Both the position numbers and the translations under genes were made by a program. From [Flexibacter] sp. ATCC 35208 (lineage in GTDB: Bacteria; Bacteroidota; Bacteroidia; Chitinophagales; Chitinophagaceae), in assembly GCF_001975825.1 (NCBI RefSeq), contig NZ_MTKN01000057.1, positions 1 to 51,839 of the forward strand: a stretch of 51,839 nucleotides of DNA, read 5' to 3'. Shown piece by piece: positions 1 through 8,689 of this stretch (positions within the stretch are counted from its first letter, which is position 1; each line of letters begins with the position of its first letter). The notes under the pieces were generated by a model that had not been told where the DNA came from, did no database searches, and saw only the letters and a program-made list of their open reading frames with translations.

Positions 1-326
1 ATGAGGGTTTTTTCTGAAAAAGGTTTTCTTTCCCCGTTGGCGAATTTCCTTTTCATGAATGTTTTATTTAAGGATACAAGGCCCCATTTTTATCAGATTT
101 GCACCCTATTATACATGATTAGTACTACGAAAACGATCTGTACAGATATCAAAACAAAGCTGATAATGCCGAGAATATTGCAACCCAGGCGTTTTTTGGT
201 CACTATCTTATGTAAATCTTTCATACGGGTCCATACTGATAAAACCATGCCACAAGGTGAACCCGGGCTTATAAAGGGGTAGTTGGGGTATAGTCGGGCC
301 ATAGTGTAGATTCATTACCATTCCAT

Positions 327-377
327 CATCAACAGGGCACCTTCATATCCCTTAAATATTAAGGTGCCCTGTTGATG
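327..377. terminator. Perfect 17-bp hairpin, terminator-like
   Basis: The arms at 327-343 and 361-377 are perfect reverse complements (CATCAACAGGGCACCTT) around a 17-nt loop. No long T-tract follows on either strand, so this is not a textbook intrinsic terminator. It could end a gene lying to the left of the window, act as a bidirectional terminator, or be a mobile palindromic element. Confidence 0.55.
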
Positions 378-399
378 CCCTTATGGTGTACTTATAATA

Positions 400-422
400 G
401 TATAGCTGTACTATAGCTATAC
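400..422. repeat. 8-bp inverted repeat
   Basis: GTATAGCT (400-407) and AGCTATAC (415-422) are perfect reverse complements with a 7-nt spacer. It lies 22 bases after the larger hairpin. The role is unknown; it could be a protein-binding dyad. Confidence 0.4.
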
Positions 423-691
423 CCTGAAAACGACCCGATTACCCTTTAACTATGCCCCGATTACTGGCCGGCATTATCAAGATAACATTACCTAAAAGTG
501 TGTATACCTGTCAGTTAGCAGATCATGCTTCAAAAACCCCAACAGCTCCGGAGAATGAGATAAATAATTACATTAACATAAAAAACAATTCAATAAAAAA
601 AATTTTATGAAATTCCCCGAACTTTTTTTTAAAGTTCCTGTTATACATTCCATACAATTGGTCTTTCGACTAATATTTCAAATTGGGGACA

Positions 692-712
692 AATAATAAT
701 AATAATAATAAT
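692..712. repeat. (AAT)7 trinucleotide repeat
   Basis: Seven uninterrupted AAT units lie about 125 bases upstream of the kinase gene at 839. Such a tract can vary in length by replication slippage and could change promoter spacing. That is an inference only. Confidence 0.7.
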
Positions 713-838
713 ATCATACTATACTCAGAGGACAAAGTGCATTTTACTTTATTCTTATATCCATGATATTTAAAACTACTTTATAAAAGCCTGTACGCGC
801 ACACAGGTCAAGGACGAGCTAATACATAACTGCTATTT

Positions 839-2164
839 ATGTCAGTTTTTCAACTGAATAACGGGTATTCTTTGAGTACACACGAAGTAAAAGAGTTTGC
901 AAGCGATCTGTCATCATATGGTATACCTTACCAGGAATCTGAGCATTGGCTGGAGGTAGGCGATTGTGAATTGCGGAATAATTTCACGCTGTATATTTCG
1001 GTGCTTTCGCAACAGGTCCAATCTTTATTACATCAGGTAATCCCTGTGTTGGAGGGGTATGCTGTATCGTACCGGTTGTTAAAAAACAACAGACTGGTGG
1101 ATCAGAGTAATGGATTGACGCTGGGTATCAAAGAAGCGGGCAGGATCATCGAGATCTATCCAAAGCAGGCGAAACAGGCGATACAACTGGTCCGGGAGCT
1201 GGAAAGCGTAACGAGTGCCTTTCAGGGTATTACCCCCTATGATAGTCTTCGAATAGGCAAGGTTTTATATACAGCATTGGATACCGGTATCAGGTACCAT
1301 ATACCTGTGGCCTACCGGAATAAGCGGCGCAAGGGGATTATCGGGAAGTATTATATACCGACAAAGTTATTACGATTTAATCCCAAGGGGGATATCTATT
1401 TGGGGGTGAATATAAAGCAGTTTGCATTTTCACATTGTATCATTAAGCAGGCAAGAGCGGCGTCATTTATAGATAGGTATGGGCGGGAATCGGCGCATAA
1501 GTTATTCTGGCAGAAATCAGTACTGGAAGCCATACAACATGAATTGCCGGTACCACAGGTCATAGATTTTTGCAGTAAGGGGGAAGATCATTATTTAGTG
1601 ACGAGTTATATAAACGGACAGGTATTGCCGGAGCGCTTGAAAGATGTTTACAGGGATCGCATCTGGCGTGAATTGGGTGTAGCCGACAAAGTTAAGATCT
1701 TAGGTTATTTTTTGCAGATAACGGAAATCCTTAAACGATTACATGAGCTTGGATATTTACATAGAGATGTTCAGATTAATAATTTTATAATCAAGGAAGA
1801 TAAAGTATACCTGCTGGATTTTGAGTTAGCGTATTATATGCCGGCGGGTACACCGGATCCACCTTTTGGCTATGGAACGGCGATGTTTATGTCGCCACAG
1901 CAAAGGCGGAGTGAGCAGCCGGAACCGGGGGATGATATTTATTCAATGGGGGTTGTATTAGCATTTATGATTTTAAATCCTGTTGATCAGGAGAGCTTTT
2001 CAGGAAATATTTATAATGCGCTGGTAAATGCAGGATTAGAAGCAGTTTTATTAGATGTAGTTACTAATTGCCTGGACCCTGCTCCTAGCAACAGACCGAC
2101 TCTTTCCTCAATAATAACCTTATTAAAGACAGGCGACATACCGGGGAAGATAGAACTGGTATAA
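839..2164 (+). CDS. LanKC-like protein kinase without cyclase domain
   Basis: 441 residues in two parts. Residues about 1-170 resemble the N-terminal (lyase-type) region of class III/IV lanthipeptide synthetases, including the stretch VSYRLLK followed by IIEIYP. Residues about 195-435 are a Ser/Thr-kinase fold with catalytic loop HRDVQINN, metal-binding DFE in place of DFG (DFE is usual in LanKC kinases), and GYGTAMFMSPQQ as activation/P+1 segment. A LanC-type cyclase domain, which would add about 400 residues, is absent. The lysine expected in the lyase motif (FKFLR in the family) appears as arginine here, so lyase activity is doubtful. The next gene starts 9 bases downstream, so the two are probably co-transcribed. 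The kinase assignment is firm; the link to lanthipeptide enzymes is by recognised pattern, and the substrate is unknown. Confidence 0.8.
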   Translation: MSVFQLNNGYSLSTHEVKEFASDLSSYGIPYQESEHWLEVGDCELRNNFTLYISVLSQQVQSLLHQVIPVLEGYAVSYRLLKNNRLVDQSNGLTLGIKEAGRIIEIYPKQAKQAIQLVRELESVTSAFQGITPYDSLRIGKVLYTALDTGIRYHIPVAYRNKRRKGIIGKYYIPTKLLRFNPKGDIYLGVNIKQFAFSHCIIKQARAASFIDRYGRESAHKLFWQKSVLEAIQHELPVPQVIDFCSKGEDHYLVTSYINGQVLPERLKDVYRDRIWRELGVADKVKILGYFLQITEILKRLHELGYLHRDVQINNFIIKEDKVYLLDFELAYYMPAGTPDPPFGYGTAMFMSPQQRRSEQPEPGDDIYSMGVVLAFMILNPVDQESFSGNIYNALVNAGLEAVLLDVVTNCLDPAPSNRPTLSSIITLLKTGDIPGKIELV

Positions 2165-2173
2165 ATAAAGACT

Positions 2174-2602
2174 ATGAAAACTAGAATGCTGTTCTTTAAT
2201 ACAGTATGCCTACTGTTTATTACTATGTTTGTGTACGCGGCTGTAAGCAAGTGGATGGATTTTAATGTATTTGTTTCCCAGATGCATAAACAGCCGTTTC
2301 CTGCTCAGTTGTTGCCCCTGTTGGTATGGGGGATCCCTTTCACCGAGTTATGTGTATCATTGTTATTGATGTTGGAGAAGACCCGATTTACGGGGCTGAA
2401 GATTGCGACGGGAATGATGATACTTTTTACGGGGTATATTATCCTGATAGAGTTAAGATATTTTGGGGAGATACCTTGCTCATGTGGCGGCGCCATTGTT
2501 CAGTTCACGTGGGTACAACATTTGTATTTTAATTTGTTTTTTGTTTCAATTGGACTAGTTGCTATCCTACTGATTAGGAAGATGAATATATTCTCCCGGT
2601 AA
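2174..2602 (+). CDS. MauE/DoxX-like redox membrane protein
   Basis: 142 residues with four hydrophobic segments (about 7-27, 45-66, 74-92 and 112-135). The motif IPCSCGG after the third helix matches the paired-cysteine loop of the MauE/DoxX-type family in Bacteroidota. MauE is needed in methylotrophs for maturation of a disulfide-rich periplasmic protein, so a thiol-disulfide role at the inner membrane is plausible. It starts 9 bases after the kinase gene and precedes a small exported peptide that has two cysteines, which is a possible substrate. The substrate link is inferred from gene order only. Confidence 0.75.
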   Translation: MKTRMLFFNTVCLLFITMFVYAAVSKWMDFNVFVSQMHKQPFPAQLLPLLVWGIPFTELCVSLLLMLEKTRFTGLKIATGMMILFTGYIILIELRYFGEIPCSCGGAIVQFTWVQHLYFNLFFVSIGLVAILLIRKMNIFSR

Positions 2603-2724
2603 CCAATAAAAGAGTATTAGATTGGAATGACTATCACGGTCTGGATTTCGGTTCGGATAGGGATGGGTAAGTCTGATACTAATTACAGCTTGACGTTTTT
2701 CTATCACTTTAAATATTAAATCTT

Positions 2725-2961
2725 ATGAACAAAATGAAATTAGCATTCGCAGCACTGGCTGCTTTAATTGGTGTGGGAGCAGCATATGCGACTAAAATCA
2801 AACCCGATGTAAGAGCAGAGAATCATTATTGGATTACGATTGGAGGAACGACAGTATTATATGGGACGACGGCACAGGCTGAAGTAAATTGCCCGGGCTC
2901 AGGCATTACCTGTTTAAAAGCATTAGACAATCCCAATCTTGTAGCAACCAGATCAAACTAA
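2725..2961 (+). CDS. Small exported two-Cys peptide, DUF6520-like
   Basis: 78 residues. The N-terminus (MNKMKLAFAALAALIGVGAA) is a signal-peptide-like helix, with likely processing near residues 20-22. The remaining ~55 residues are rich in Thr/Ser/Gly and carry two cysteines in NCPGSGITC. This is the style of the small DUF6520 proteins often found next to MauE-like proteins in Bacteroidota. A 122-base gap separates it from the MauE gene, so it may have its own promoter. A strong hairpin follows, which marks it as the last gene of the unit. It could be the substrate of the neighbouring kinase or of the redox protein, but nothing in the sequence proves this. Confidence 0.7.
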   Translation: MNKMKLAFAALAALIGVGAAYATKIKPDVRAENHYWITIGGTTVLYGTTAQAEVNCPGSGITCLKALDNPNLVATRSN

Positions 2962-2974
2962 TAAGGGACTTACA

Positions 2975-3010
2975 AAAAGAGCGTGTATCAATTAAGATCC
3001 ACGCTCTTTT
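2975..3010. terminator. Bidirectional intrinsic terminator
   Basis: AAAAGAGCGTG (2975-2985) pairs with CACGCTCTTTT (3000-3010) around a 14-nt loop. T-runs lie on both strands. It sits between the convergent peptide gene and SusD gene and can serve both. Its core resembles the hairpins at 35040-35075 and 37221-37258. Confidence 0.85.
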
Positions 3011-3083
3011 CATTCGGCTACCTGGTAAGACAATGTTCGTATGTATGCGATGATCAGAAGTTTTATTTAGGATACATCCCCAA

Positions 3084-4475
3084 TTAATTATATCCAGGAT
3101 TTTGTGTAAGGTTTGAATCTAACATAATCTCCGCATCTGGAATTGGATAAAGCGTATCTTCATCCGTCCACGCTGGCTTCCTGTTTAACAAAATGCTTGT
3201 TGCAGTTTTATTACGTTTGAGATCAAACCAACGATTTCCCCATTCTGCAAACAATTCTATTTGCCGTTCTTTTTGAATGGCTATCAACAAACTATTACCG
3301 TCAATACCAGGATTTATAGCCGATATCATTGGCAACCCTGCCCTATTTCTAATACTGTCTACATCTGCTATAGCTCCCGGCAAATCACTTAAATGAGTCC
3401 TTGCTTCTGCACGGATTAAATATTGCTCAGCAAGACGGAGCACCATTGTATATTCACTTACTACATAGTTAGAACTAAAATTTATCCGTAACTTATATTT
3501 ATACGGAAAGGTGTAAGTAACTCCATTCACTACCTTCGTACCAATCCAGCTACTTGCTCTTTTATCGCCAGCTTCAAAAGCATTCAGCAAATAATCCGAG
3601 ACGCTATATTGCGGTAATGAAGTACCATTGGGGCTAGGTACGAACTGAGCACCTTCGGATGTATTATATCCAACTTCAACAGGCATAAACTGTAATATAG
3701 CTTCCTTACTATCTAAGAGGAATACCCTGTTAAGATCGTTTTCTAATCCATAAGGGCCGGCATTAATAACCTGCGACGAAGCACTTTCTGCATCTACCCA
3801 ATCTTCTTCATACAGATATAATTTTGCGAGCAGCGCTTTAGCTGCCCATTTGTTAACCCGTACCCTTCCATTACTTGGATAATTTTCATTCAGCAATCCT
3901 GTCGATTTTAGTAAATCTTGTTTTATCTGTGAAAAAATAACACTCGTTGCAGTTCTCTTCAATTTTGCATTTGCCTTATAATCGATCGAGGTCACCAACG
4001 GCACATCACCAAATAGCTGTACCATCTGCAAGTAAATCAGAGATCTTATAAAATAGGATTCTCCCAACAATTGATTACTTACATCTACTGACATGGAAGT
4101 GCTATTGGTTATTCCATCAATAATAGCATTTGTCTGGTAAAGCAAGCTATATCCAAAATACCATAAGTATAATCTATTAAATGTGCTTGTAGTTGATATT
4201 GAATTGTTATAAAATTCCAGCATCGTATTGGTCTGGTTATTGGGCTCTATTTCATCGGCAGACAGACCACCACAAATGGATAGGCCTCCATTTAACATAT
4301 TGGGAAAGGACGCCATAATTTTAGCGTAAACACCACTGACAGCAGATAATGCAGATGTATCATGGGTAAATACATTTCCCCCAACTACACTATTATCCGG
4401 ATCTCCCACATCAATCAATTTATTACAACTAAGGAGCCATATCGCTAACAGTATTACAATATACTTTTTCATCAT
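3084..4475 (-). CDS. SusD/RagB-family outer-membrane lipoprotein
   Basis: 463 residues. The signal peptide ends in a lipobox-like LLSC at about residues 14-17, so it is probably lipid-anchored at the cell surface. The body has the TPR-like helices of the family, and the C-terminal region shows typical SusD motifs: LIRAEARTHL, IQKERQIELFAEWGNRWFDLKRN and LYPIPDAEI. SusD proteins bind the ligand and act as a lid on the SusC channel. The gene starts 10 bases after SusC in the same transcript. No glycosidase or other degradative gene follows, so the substrate cannot be guessed. The second Met (4472) is an equally good start. Confidence 0.93.
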   Translation of the reverse strand: MMKKYIVILLAIWLLSCNKLIDVGDPDNSVVGGNVFTHDTSALSAVSGVYAKIMASFPNMLNGGLSICGGLSADEIEPNNQTNTMLEFYNNSISTTSTFNRLYLWYFGYSLLYQTNAIIDGITNSTSMSVDVSNQLLGESYFIRSLIYLQMVQLFGDVPLVTSIDYKANAKLKRTATSVIFSQIKQDLLKSTGLLNENYPSNGRVRVNKWAAKALLAKLYLYEEDWVDAESASSQVINAGPYGLENDLNRVFLLDSKEAILQFMPVEVGYNTSEGAQFVPSPNGTSLPQYSVSDYLLNAFEAGDKRASSWIGTKVVNGVTYTFPYKYKLRINFSSNYVVSEYTMVLRLAEQYLIRAEARTHLSDLPGAIADVDSIRNRAGLPMISAINPGIDGNSLLIAIQKERQIELFAEWGNRWFDLKRNKTATSILLNRKPAWTDEDTLYPIPDAEIMLDSNLTQNPGYN

Positions 4476-4485
4476 GGGGAATTTA

Positions 4486-7400
4486 TTAAAACTGCACTTC
4501 CAATCCTGCTGTTACTATCCGTAATGTTGGTAATGAGAAATAATATGGTGTTTCAGGATCTAATCCTTTATACTTAGTCAAAGTAAATAAATTTTGGCCT
4601 TGCAAATAAAATTTAAGATCCGACAATTTCAATTTCTTTACCACATTCTTATTCATTGTGTAATAGAATGAAATATTCTTCACCTTTATATAAAAATTAT
4701 TCTCATAGACCGCATCAGAAGTATAAATATTATAGCTTTGGATATCTCCATTCAGAATATTAGCAGTCACAAATCGTTGAACCTTGGTCTCATCTCCGGG
4801 ATGCTGCCATCTATCCAGTACCCATTTAGGCTGATTTGCCAACACACCTGGTGCAAGCATATTAAAATATGCAGAGTAGAAATAATTAGGCACCGTCTGT
4901 TTTCTCACAGTGAGAAATATATCTAACCTGAATGCTTTATACTGAAATGCGTTTCCAATACCACCATAGAATGTGGGGTCAAGATTTCCTTCATTTTTAT
5001 AATCCGGAGCACCCAGTGCTCCATCCTTGTTAACATCTTCAAATTTATAAAGGCCGTCAGTTTTATCCACACCCAAATTATGATAATGTTTCAATACATT
5101 CAATGGATATCCTACCGAATAATAGAGGTCATAATCATAATGACTTATATCAGGGAATACCATTAACCTGTTCTTCGGAAAGGTCATATTTGCATTTACT
5201 CTCCAGCTAAAATATTCTCTCCTCATTACTTCAGCCGTCATATCAAATTCCCATCCTGAATTCCTTACCACGACCCCTTCATTTTTGATAACATTCATAA
5301 ATCCGGTTTGGGCAGGTAATTTATAGGCTATTATTTGTTTATCATTCGTATTATTAAAATAGGCAATGGTAGTAATTAACTTATTCTTCAAAAATCCAAG
5401 CTCGATAGCCGTTTCAATTTTCTTACTTCTCTCCCATGAAAAATTGGTATTTAATAAAGCATCAGGAGTTAATGGAATGATCCCTTGATATAGATTAGGG
5501 TTGACACCAGACGACCAGGTATCCAAATATCGGTAATCCCCAATTTGATCATTACCAGTGACCCCATAACTACCTCTCAACTTTCCGTAGTCCAAAAATC
5601 TTACATTATTCATTACAAAATCTTCATTACTAAACAGCCATGCACCTCCTATTGATCCAAAATTCGACCATCTTTTTCCGGGTCCAAACCGACTCGATCC
5701 ATCTCTTCTCGCTGAAAAATTCAGAATATAGCGATCCTTATAATTGTATATCAAACGTCCGAATAAGGCCGCATACTTGTATTTCGAGGAATACTTACTC
5801 AATATAGCTGTTTTACCAGCTGCCGATATATCATCCAACCTTCCATCATCCGTAAACCCATCTGCATCTATCACCATATTGGTATTCGAACTATACTGCC
5901 ATGTAGTTCCTATCAACGCATTCACCTTTCCAAACTTAAACGTCTTAGTATAATCCAACTGAGGTTCCAGAATATAACTCTTTATCTCCTGCGTCCCAAA
6001 CGAAGCTGAACCATTTGATGCCGAATCTGAACTCGGATTTATCGAAAAAGTCGGTACCTGCGAATTCTCATTATCCCGATACCTATTTAACCCTGCCGAC
6101 AACAGGAAACTCAAACTATCCACAATCCTATACCCTAATTTCATACTCCCCAACAAATTCCCGGTCCTGATCGTATACTTCTTATACAAATCTGCCAAAG
6201 GATTACTAAACTCCGCCCCATTCTCCTGCCAAACCAACTTCCCATTATCATCCCAGGGCCCAGGTGCATTCGGTGGCGCCACCGTACCTAGCAAATTGCC
6301 ATTGAACATTTCATTCCGATCCTTCCCATACTTCCCATTCAAATCCGCACTCAACCTCTTATTCTTAGACAAATACGTCACTGACACATCCCCTGTCCCT
6401 CTCAAATAAGGCATATCTATTGGAAACACCGACGTCCCTTTCAACACACTTCCACTCAACCGATACTGTATCACCTTACTCCCTCCACTCAGCGCCACAT
6501 TCAAATTCGTTAAGTTGGCTGTTCCACCAATAATCATTTTCTGCCAATCCCTCGCCCGGTTCTGATTCCACGCCATCAGATCCGGCGCATACCCCACACT
6601 CCCTTCCAGATTATCCGGCGTGATCCCATCATTTGCAAACGCTTCCTTCCTCATCGCCATATATTGCTCTTTGGATAGCAAATTGCCCATACCAGGCACC
6701 TTCCCTATCCCCGTACTCAATTTCAAATTCAACGTGGCCTTCCCTTCTTTTCCTCTCTTGGTCGTGATCAATATCACCCCATTCGCACCTCTACTCCCAT
6801 ATATCGCCGTCGCATCTGCATCCTTCAAAATCTCTATGCTTTCAATATCCTCCTTATTCAAATTATTAAACGGACTAATCCCGCCTGCATCAAAATTCTG
6901 CACCGCAATCGATCCCAACAGATTGATAGTCTTGCTGGAAATGTAAGGCACCCGATCTACGATATATAAAGGATCTGAACCATTCGCAAAAGAATTCCTT
7001 CCCCTGATCTGCACCGTAAAGCTCGTTCCATTCACACCACTTGACGGTGTCACTGCCAATCCGGGAACCCGTGCTTCCAAAGCACCTAATAAATTTACCA
7101 CCGGCTGGCGGGAAATCTCGCTGGAAGATACTTTGGCAATACTGCCGGTATTCGTTCTGCGGGTGGTAATACCATAGGCCATAATCACCGTCTCATCCAG
7201 CACATTATTTGCCAACACTAATTTTATCCTGATAGAATCATCAATATTCGCCTCCTTCGCTGCAGGCATATATCCTGTATAAGTAGCATAAAGGACCACA
7301 TCTTCCTTTTCCGTCAGAAAAGTAAACCGCCCCGTCTCATCTGTCGTACCTCCCTGGTTCGTTCCACTGATCCTTACTGTCGCTCCAGGCAACGCCGTCC

Positions 7401-7845
7401 CTTTCTCATCCATCACAATACCCGTTACGACATTTAATTTGCTGGAAATTTTCTTTGCAATCGAATTCGGTGGCAGTGGAATCAATGGTCCCGACCGGCT
7501 AAATACCACCATATTCCCTCTGGAAGTCCAGGTAAAACCCTGTCTGCCCAACAATTCAAACAATATTTGTGTTACTGAAAAGTTACTTGCGTAAATAGAA
7601 TAATGATCCGTTACATCCAGCTGATTTGCGGAAGCAATGAAGTGTAAGCCGGTCGTGGAACTGATCAGCTTAAATATGGCTTTTAATGATTTGTTAGATA
7701 CCGAAAGATCCATTCTCTTATTCAACATCTCGTTCACATCAGATGGACCCGGGGTTTGCGCGAATGCAGGTATGCTTGCTCTCAGTAAGAATAGCAGGCA
7801 TAGTACTACATAAAAAGCACCATTGGCCGCAAAAATTCTTCTCAT
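4486..7845 (-). CDS. SusC/RagA TonB-dependent receptor with STN domain
   Basis: About 1119 residues from the preferred ATG at 7845, which directly precedes a good signal peptide (MRRIFAANGAFYVVLCLLFL). A start at 7920 would add 25 Cys-rich residues before it. Domains in order: STN signalling domain (about 45-118), carboxypeptidase-like regulatory domain (about 140-215, NVVTGIVMDEKGTALPGATV), plug (about 220-365, with ETVIMAYGI, VRIRG-type QIRGRNSF and GANGVILITTK) and a C-terminal barrel. It imports an unknown ligand with its SusD partner, driven by TonB. The STN domain and the divergent FecI/FecR genes indicate trans-envelope signalling that controls its own expression. Confidence 0.93.
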   Translation of the reverse strand: MRRIFAANGAFYVVLCLLFLLRASIPAFAQTPGPSDVNEMLNKRMDLSVSNKSLKAIFKLISSTTGLHFIASANQLDVTDHYSIYASNFSVTQILFELLGRQGFTWTSRGNMVVFSRSGPLIPLPPNSIAKKISSKLNVVTGIVMDEKGTALPGATVRISGTNQGGTTDETGRFTFLTEKEDVVLYATYTGYMPAAKEANIDDSIRIKLVLANNVLDETVIMAYGITTRRTNTGSIAKVSSSEISRQPVVNLLGALEARVPGLAVTPSSGVNGTSFTVQIRGRNSFANGSDPLYIVDRVPYISSKTINLLGSIAVQNFDAGGISPFNNLNKEDIESIEILKDADATAIYGSRGANGVILITTKRGKEGKATLNLKLSTGIGKVPGMGNLLSKEQYMAMRKEAFANDGITPDNLEGSVGYAPDLMAWNQNRARDWQKMIIGGTANLTNLNVALSGGSKVIQYRLSGSVLKGTSVFPIDMPYLRGTGDVSVTYLSKNKRLSADLNGKYGKDRNEMFNGNLLGTVAPPNAPGPWDDNGKLVWQENGAEFSNPLADLYKKYTIRTGNLLGSMKLGYRIVDSLSFLLSAGLNRYRDNENSQVPTFSINPSSDSASNGSASFGTQEIKSYILEPQLDYTKTFKFGKVNALIGTTWQYSSNTNMVIDADGFTDDGRLDDISAAGKTAILSKYSSKYKYAALFGRLIYNYKDRYILNFSARRDGSSRFGPGKRWSNFGSIGGAWLFSNEDFVMNNVRFLDYGKLRGSYGVTGNDQIGDYRYLDTWSSGVNPNLYQGIIPLTPDALLNTNFSWERSKKIETAIELGFLKNKLITTIAYFNNTNDKQIIAYKLPAQTGFMNVIKNEGVVVRNSGWEFDMTAEVMRREYFSWRVNANMTFPKNRLMVFPDISHYDYDLYYSVGYPLNVLKHYHNLGVDKTDGLYKFEDVNKDGALGAPDYKNEGNLDPTFYGGIGNAFQYKAFRLDIFLTVRKQTVPNYFYSAYFNMLAPGVLANQPKWVLDRWQHPGDETKVQRFVTANILNGDIQSYNIYTSDAVYENNFYIKVKNISFYYTMNKNVVKKLKLSDLKFYLQGQNLFTLTKYKGLDPETPYYFSLPTLRIVTAGLEVQF

Positions 7846-8000
7846 ATTTGATAAGGGACCATTCTGGCAAAAATCAGAGGGTAGATAATTTGGACAACAG
7901 CACTGGGGCATAATAGACAACTCTGATCGCCAAAAAGTATGATAATATGAGTGGAAAATTAATCATTTTTATACTCATTATGACATTCTGAAAATTTAAC

Positions 8001-8022
8001 TATTTTTGGAAGGAATAATTCC
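8001..8022 (+). promoter_or_regulatory. TAnnTTTG promoter element with dyad, ECF sigma gene
   Basis: TATTTTTG at 8001-8008 matches the Bacteroidota housekeeping -7 element TAnnTTTG exactly, 90 bases before the ATG at 8098. A short palindrome, GGAATAATTCC (8012-8022), follows where transcription would start. No clear TTTG is seen at -33. This is a candidate from pattern only. Confidence 0.45.
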
Positions 8023-8097
8023 ACCAAAACAAACCCCCAAATTATAATGAACCAGAGCTATCAGGATAAGTAAATCTTGTACCTAAATCCGAATATA

Positions 8098-8631
8098 ATG
8101 ATTCAAGAGCAGGACGTAAAGCTATTTCAGCTTATTAAAGACGGAAACGAACTCGCATACGCTGAGATATATAACAAATATCGCAGAGATGTATTCGTGG
8201 CTGCCTTCCGCATCCTGCGTAATATTCATGATGCAGAAGATGTGACCCAGGAAGTCTTTATCAACCTGTGGAATAAAAGAAAAGACATTGAAGTGAACAC
8301 CGCAGTCAGGGGATACCTCACCCGTATGGCTGCAAACAGTTGTTTGAACAAAATAAAGCATGACACCAATCTAACCAAACGTAACCAGCAGTACTCTGCC
8401 ATGAACACAGAGGTACAGTCCCCTGAAAAACCTGAAAATGAACAAATGGAAGACATCACCCGGCTTATGCAGGAACTCCCTGACAAAAGCCGCCGAACAG
8501 TGGAAATGGTATATATGGAAGGCCGCCCGCACAAAGAAGTGGCCAAAATTGAAGGTATTTCTGTCAATACCGTGAAAACTCAATTGTACTCCTCCCTGAA
8601 GATTATCCGCAATAAACTACAGTTAAAATAA
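8098..8631 (+). CDS. ECF RNA polymerase sigma factor, FecI-like
   Basis: 177 residues from the ATG at 8098; a TTG at 8077 would add seven residues but is less likely. The sigma-70 region 2 (about 10-85) shows FRILRNIHDAEDVTQEVFINLW. Region 4 (about 120-170) shows LPDKSRRTVEMVYMEGRPHKEVA, then ISVNTVKTQLYSSL, the helix-turn-helix that reads the -35 element. Regions 1.2 and 3 are absent, as in ECF factors. It is divergent from SusC and followed 58 bases later by FecR. It probably directs transcription of the susCD pair when the ligand is sensed. Confidence 0.93.
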   Translation: MIQEQDVKLFQLIKDGNELAYAEIYNKYRRDVFVAAFRILRNIHDAEDVTQEVFINLWNKRKDIEVNTAVRGYLTRMAANSCLNKIKHDTNLTKRNQQYSAMNTEVQSPEKPENEQMEDITRLMQELPDKSRRTVEMVYMEGRPHKEVAKIEGISVNTVKTQLYSSLKIIRNKLQLK

Positions 8632-8689
8632 TTTTTTTCCCTTCACTCATACTTTTTGGATTTTAGGATTGTCTATAATTATATCAACT

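Larger units (their letters stand above)
1..838. other. Non-coding region with dyads and simple repeats
   Basis: No convincing gene was found here. Reading frames on either strand give low-complexity products that resemble no family I know. The stretch holds a perfect 17-bp inverted repeat (327-377), an 8-bp inverted repeat (400-422), two direct copies of CCCGATTAC exactly 22 bp apart (434-442 and 456-464), and an (AAT)7 tract (692-712). The 100 bases before 839 are AT-rich and probably hold the promoter for the kinase gene, but I see no exact TAnnTTTG element. A 43-residue hydrophobic peptide could be read on the minus strand at 93-224, but nothing supports it as a gene. Confidence 0.6.

Noticed and set aside
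1..302. Open frames on both strands (93 and 69 codons), one with a hydrophobic tail
   Set aside because: Composition is not protein-like, no family is recognisable, the frames overlap each other, and no start signals are visible.
8023..8097. Start of the sigma factor at the TTG 8077
   Set aside because: The ATG at 8098 begins the usual FecI-type N-terminus; the extra seven residues are not family-like.
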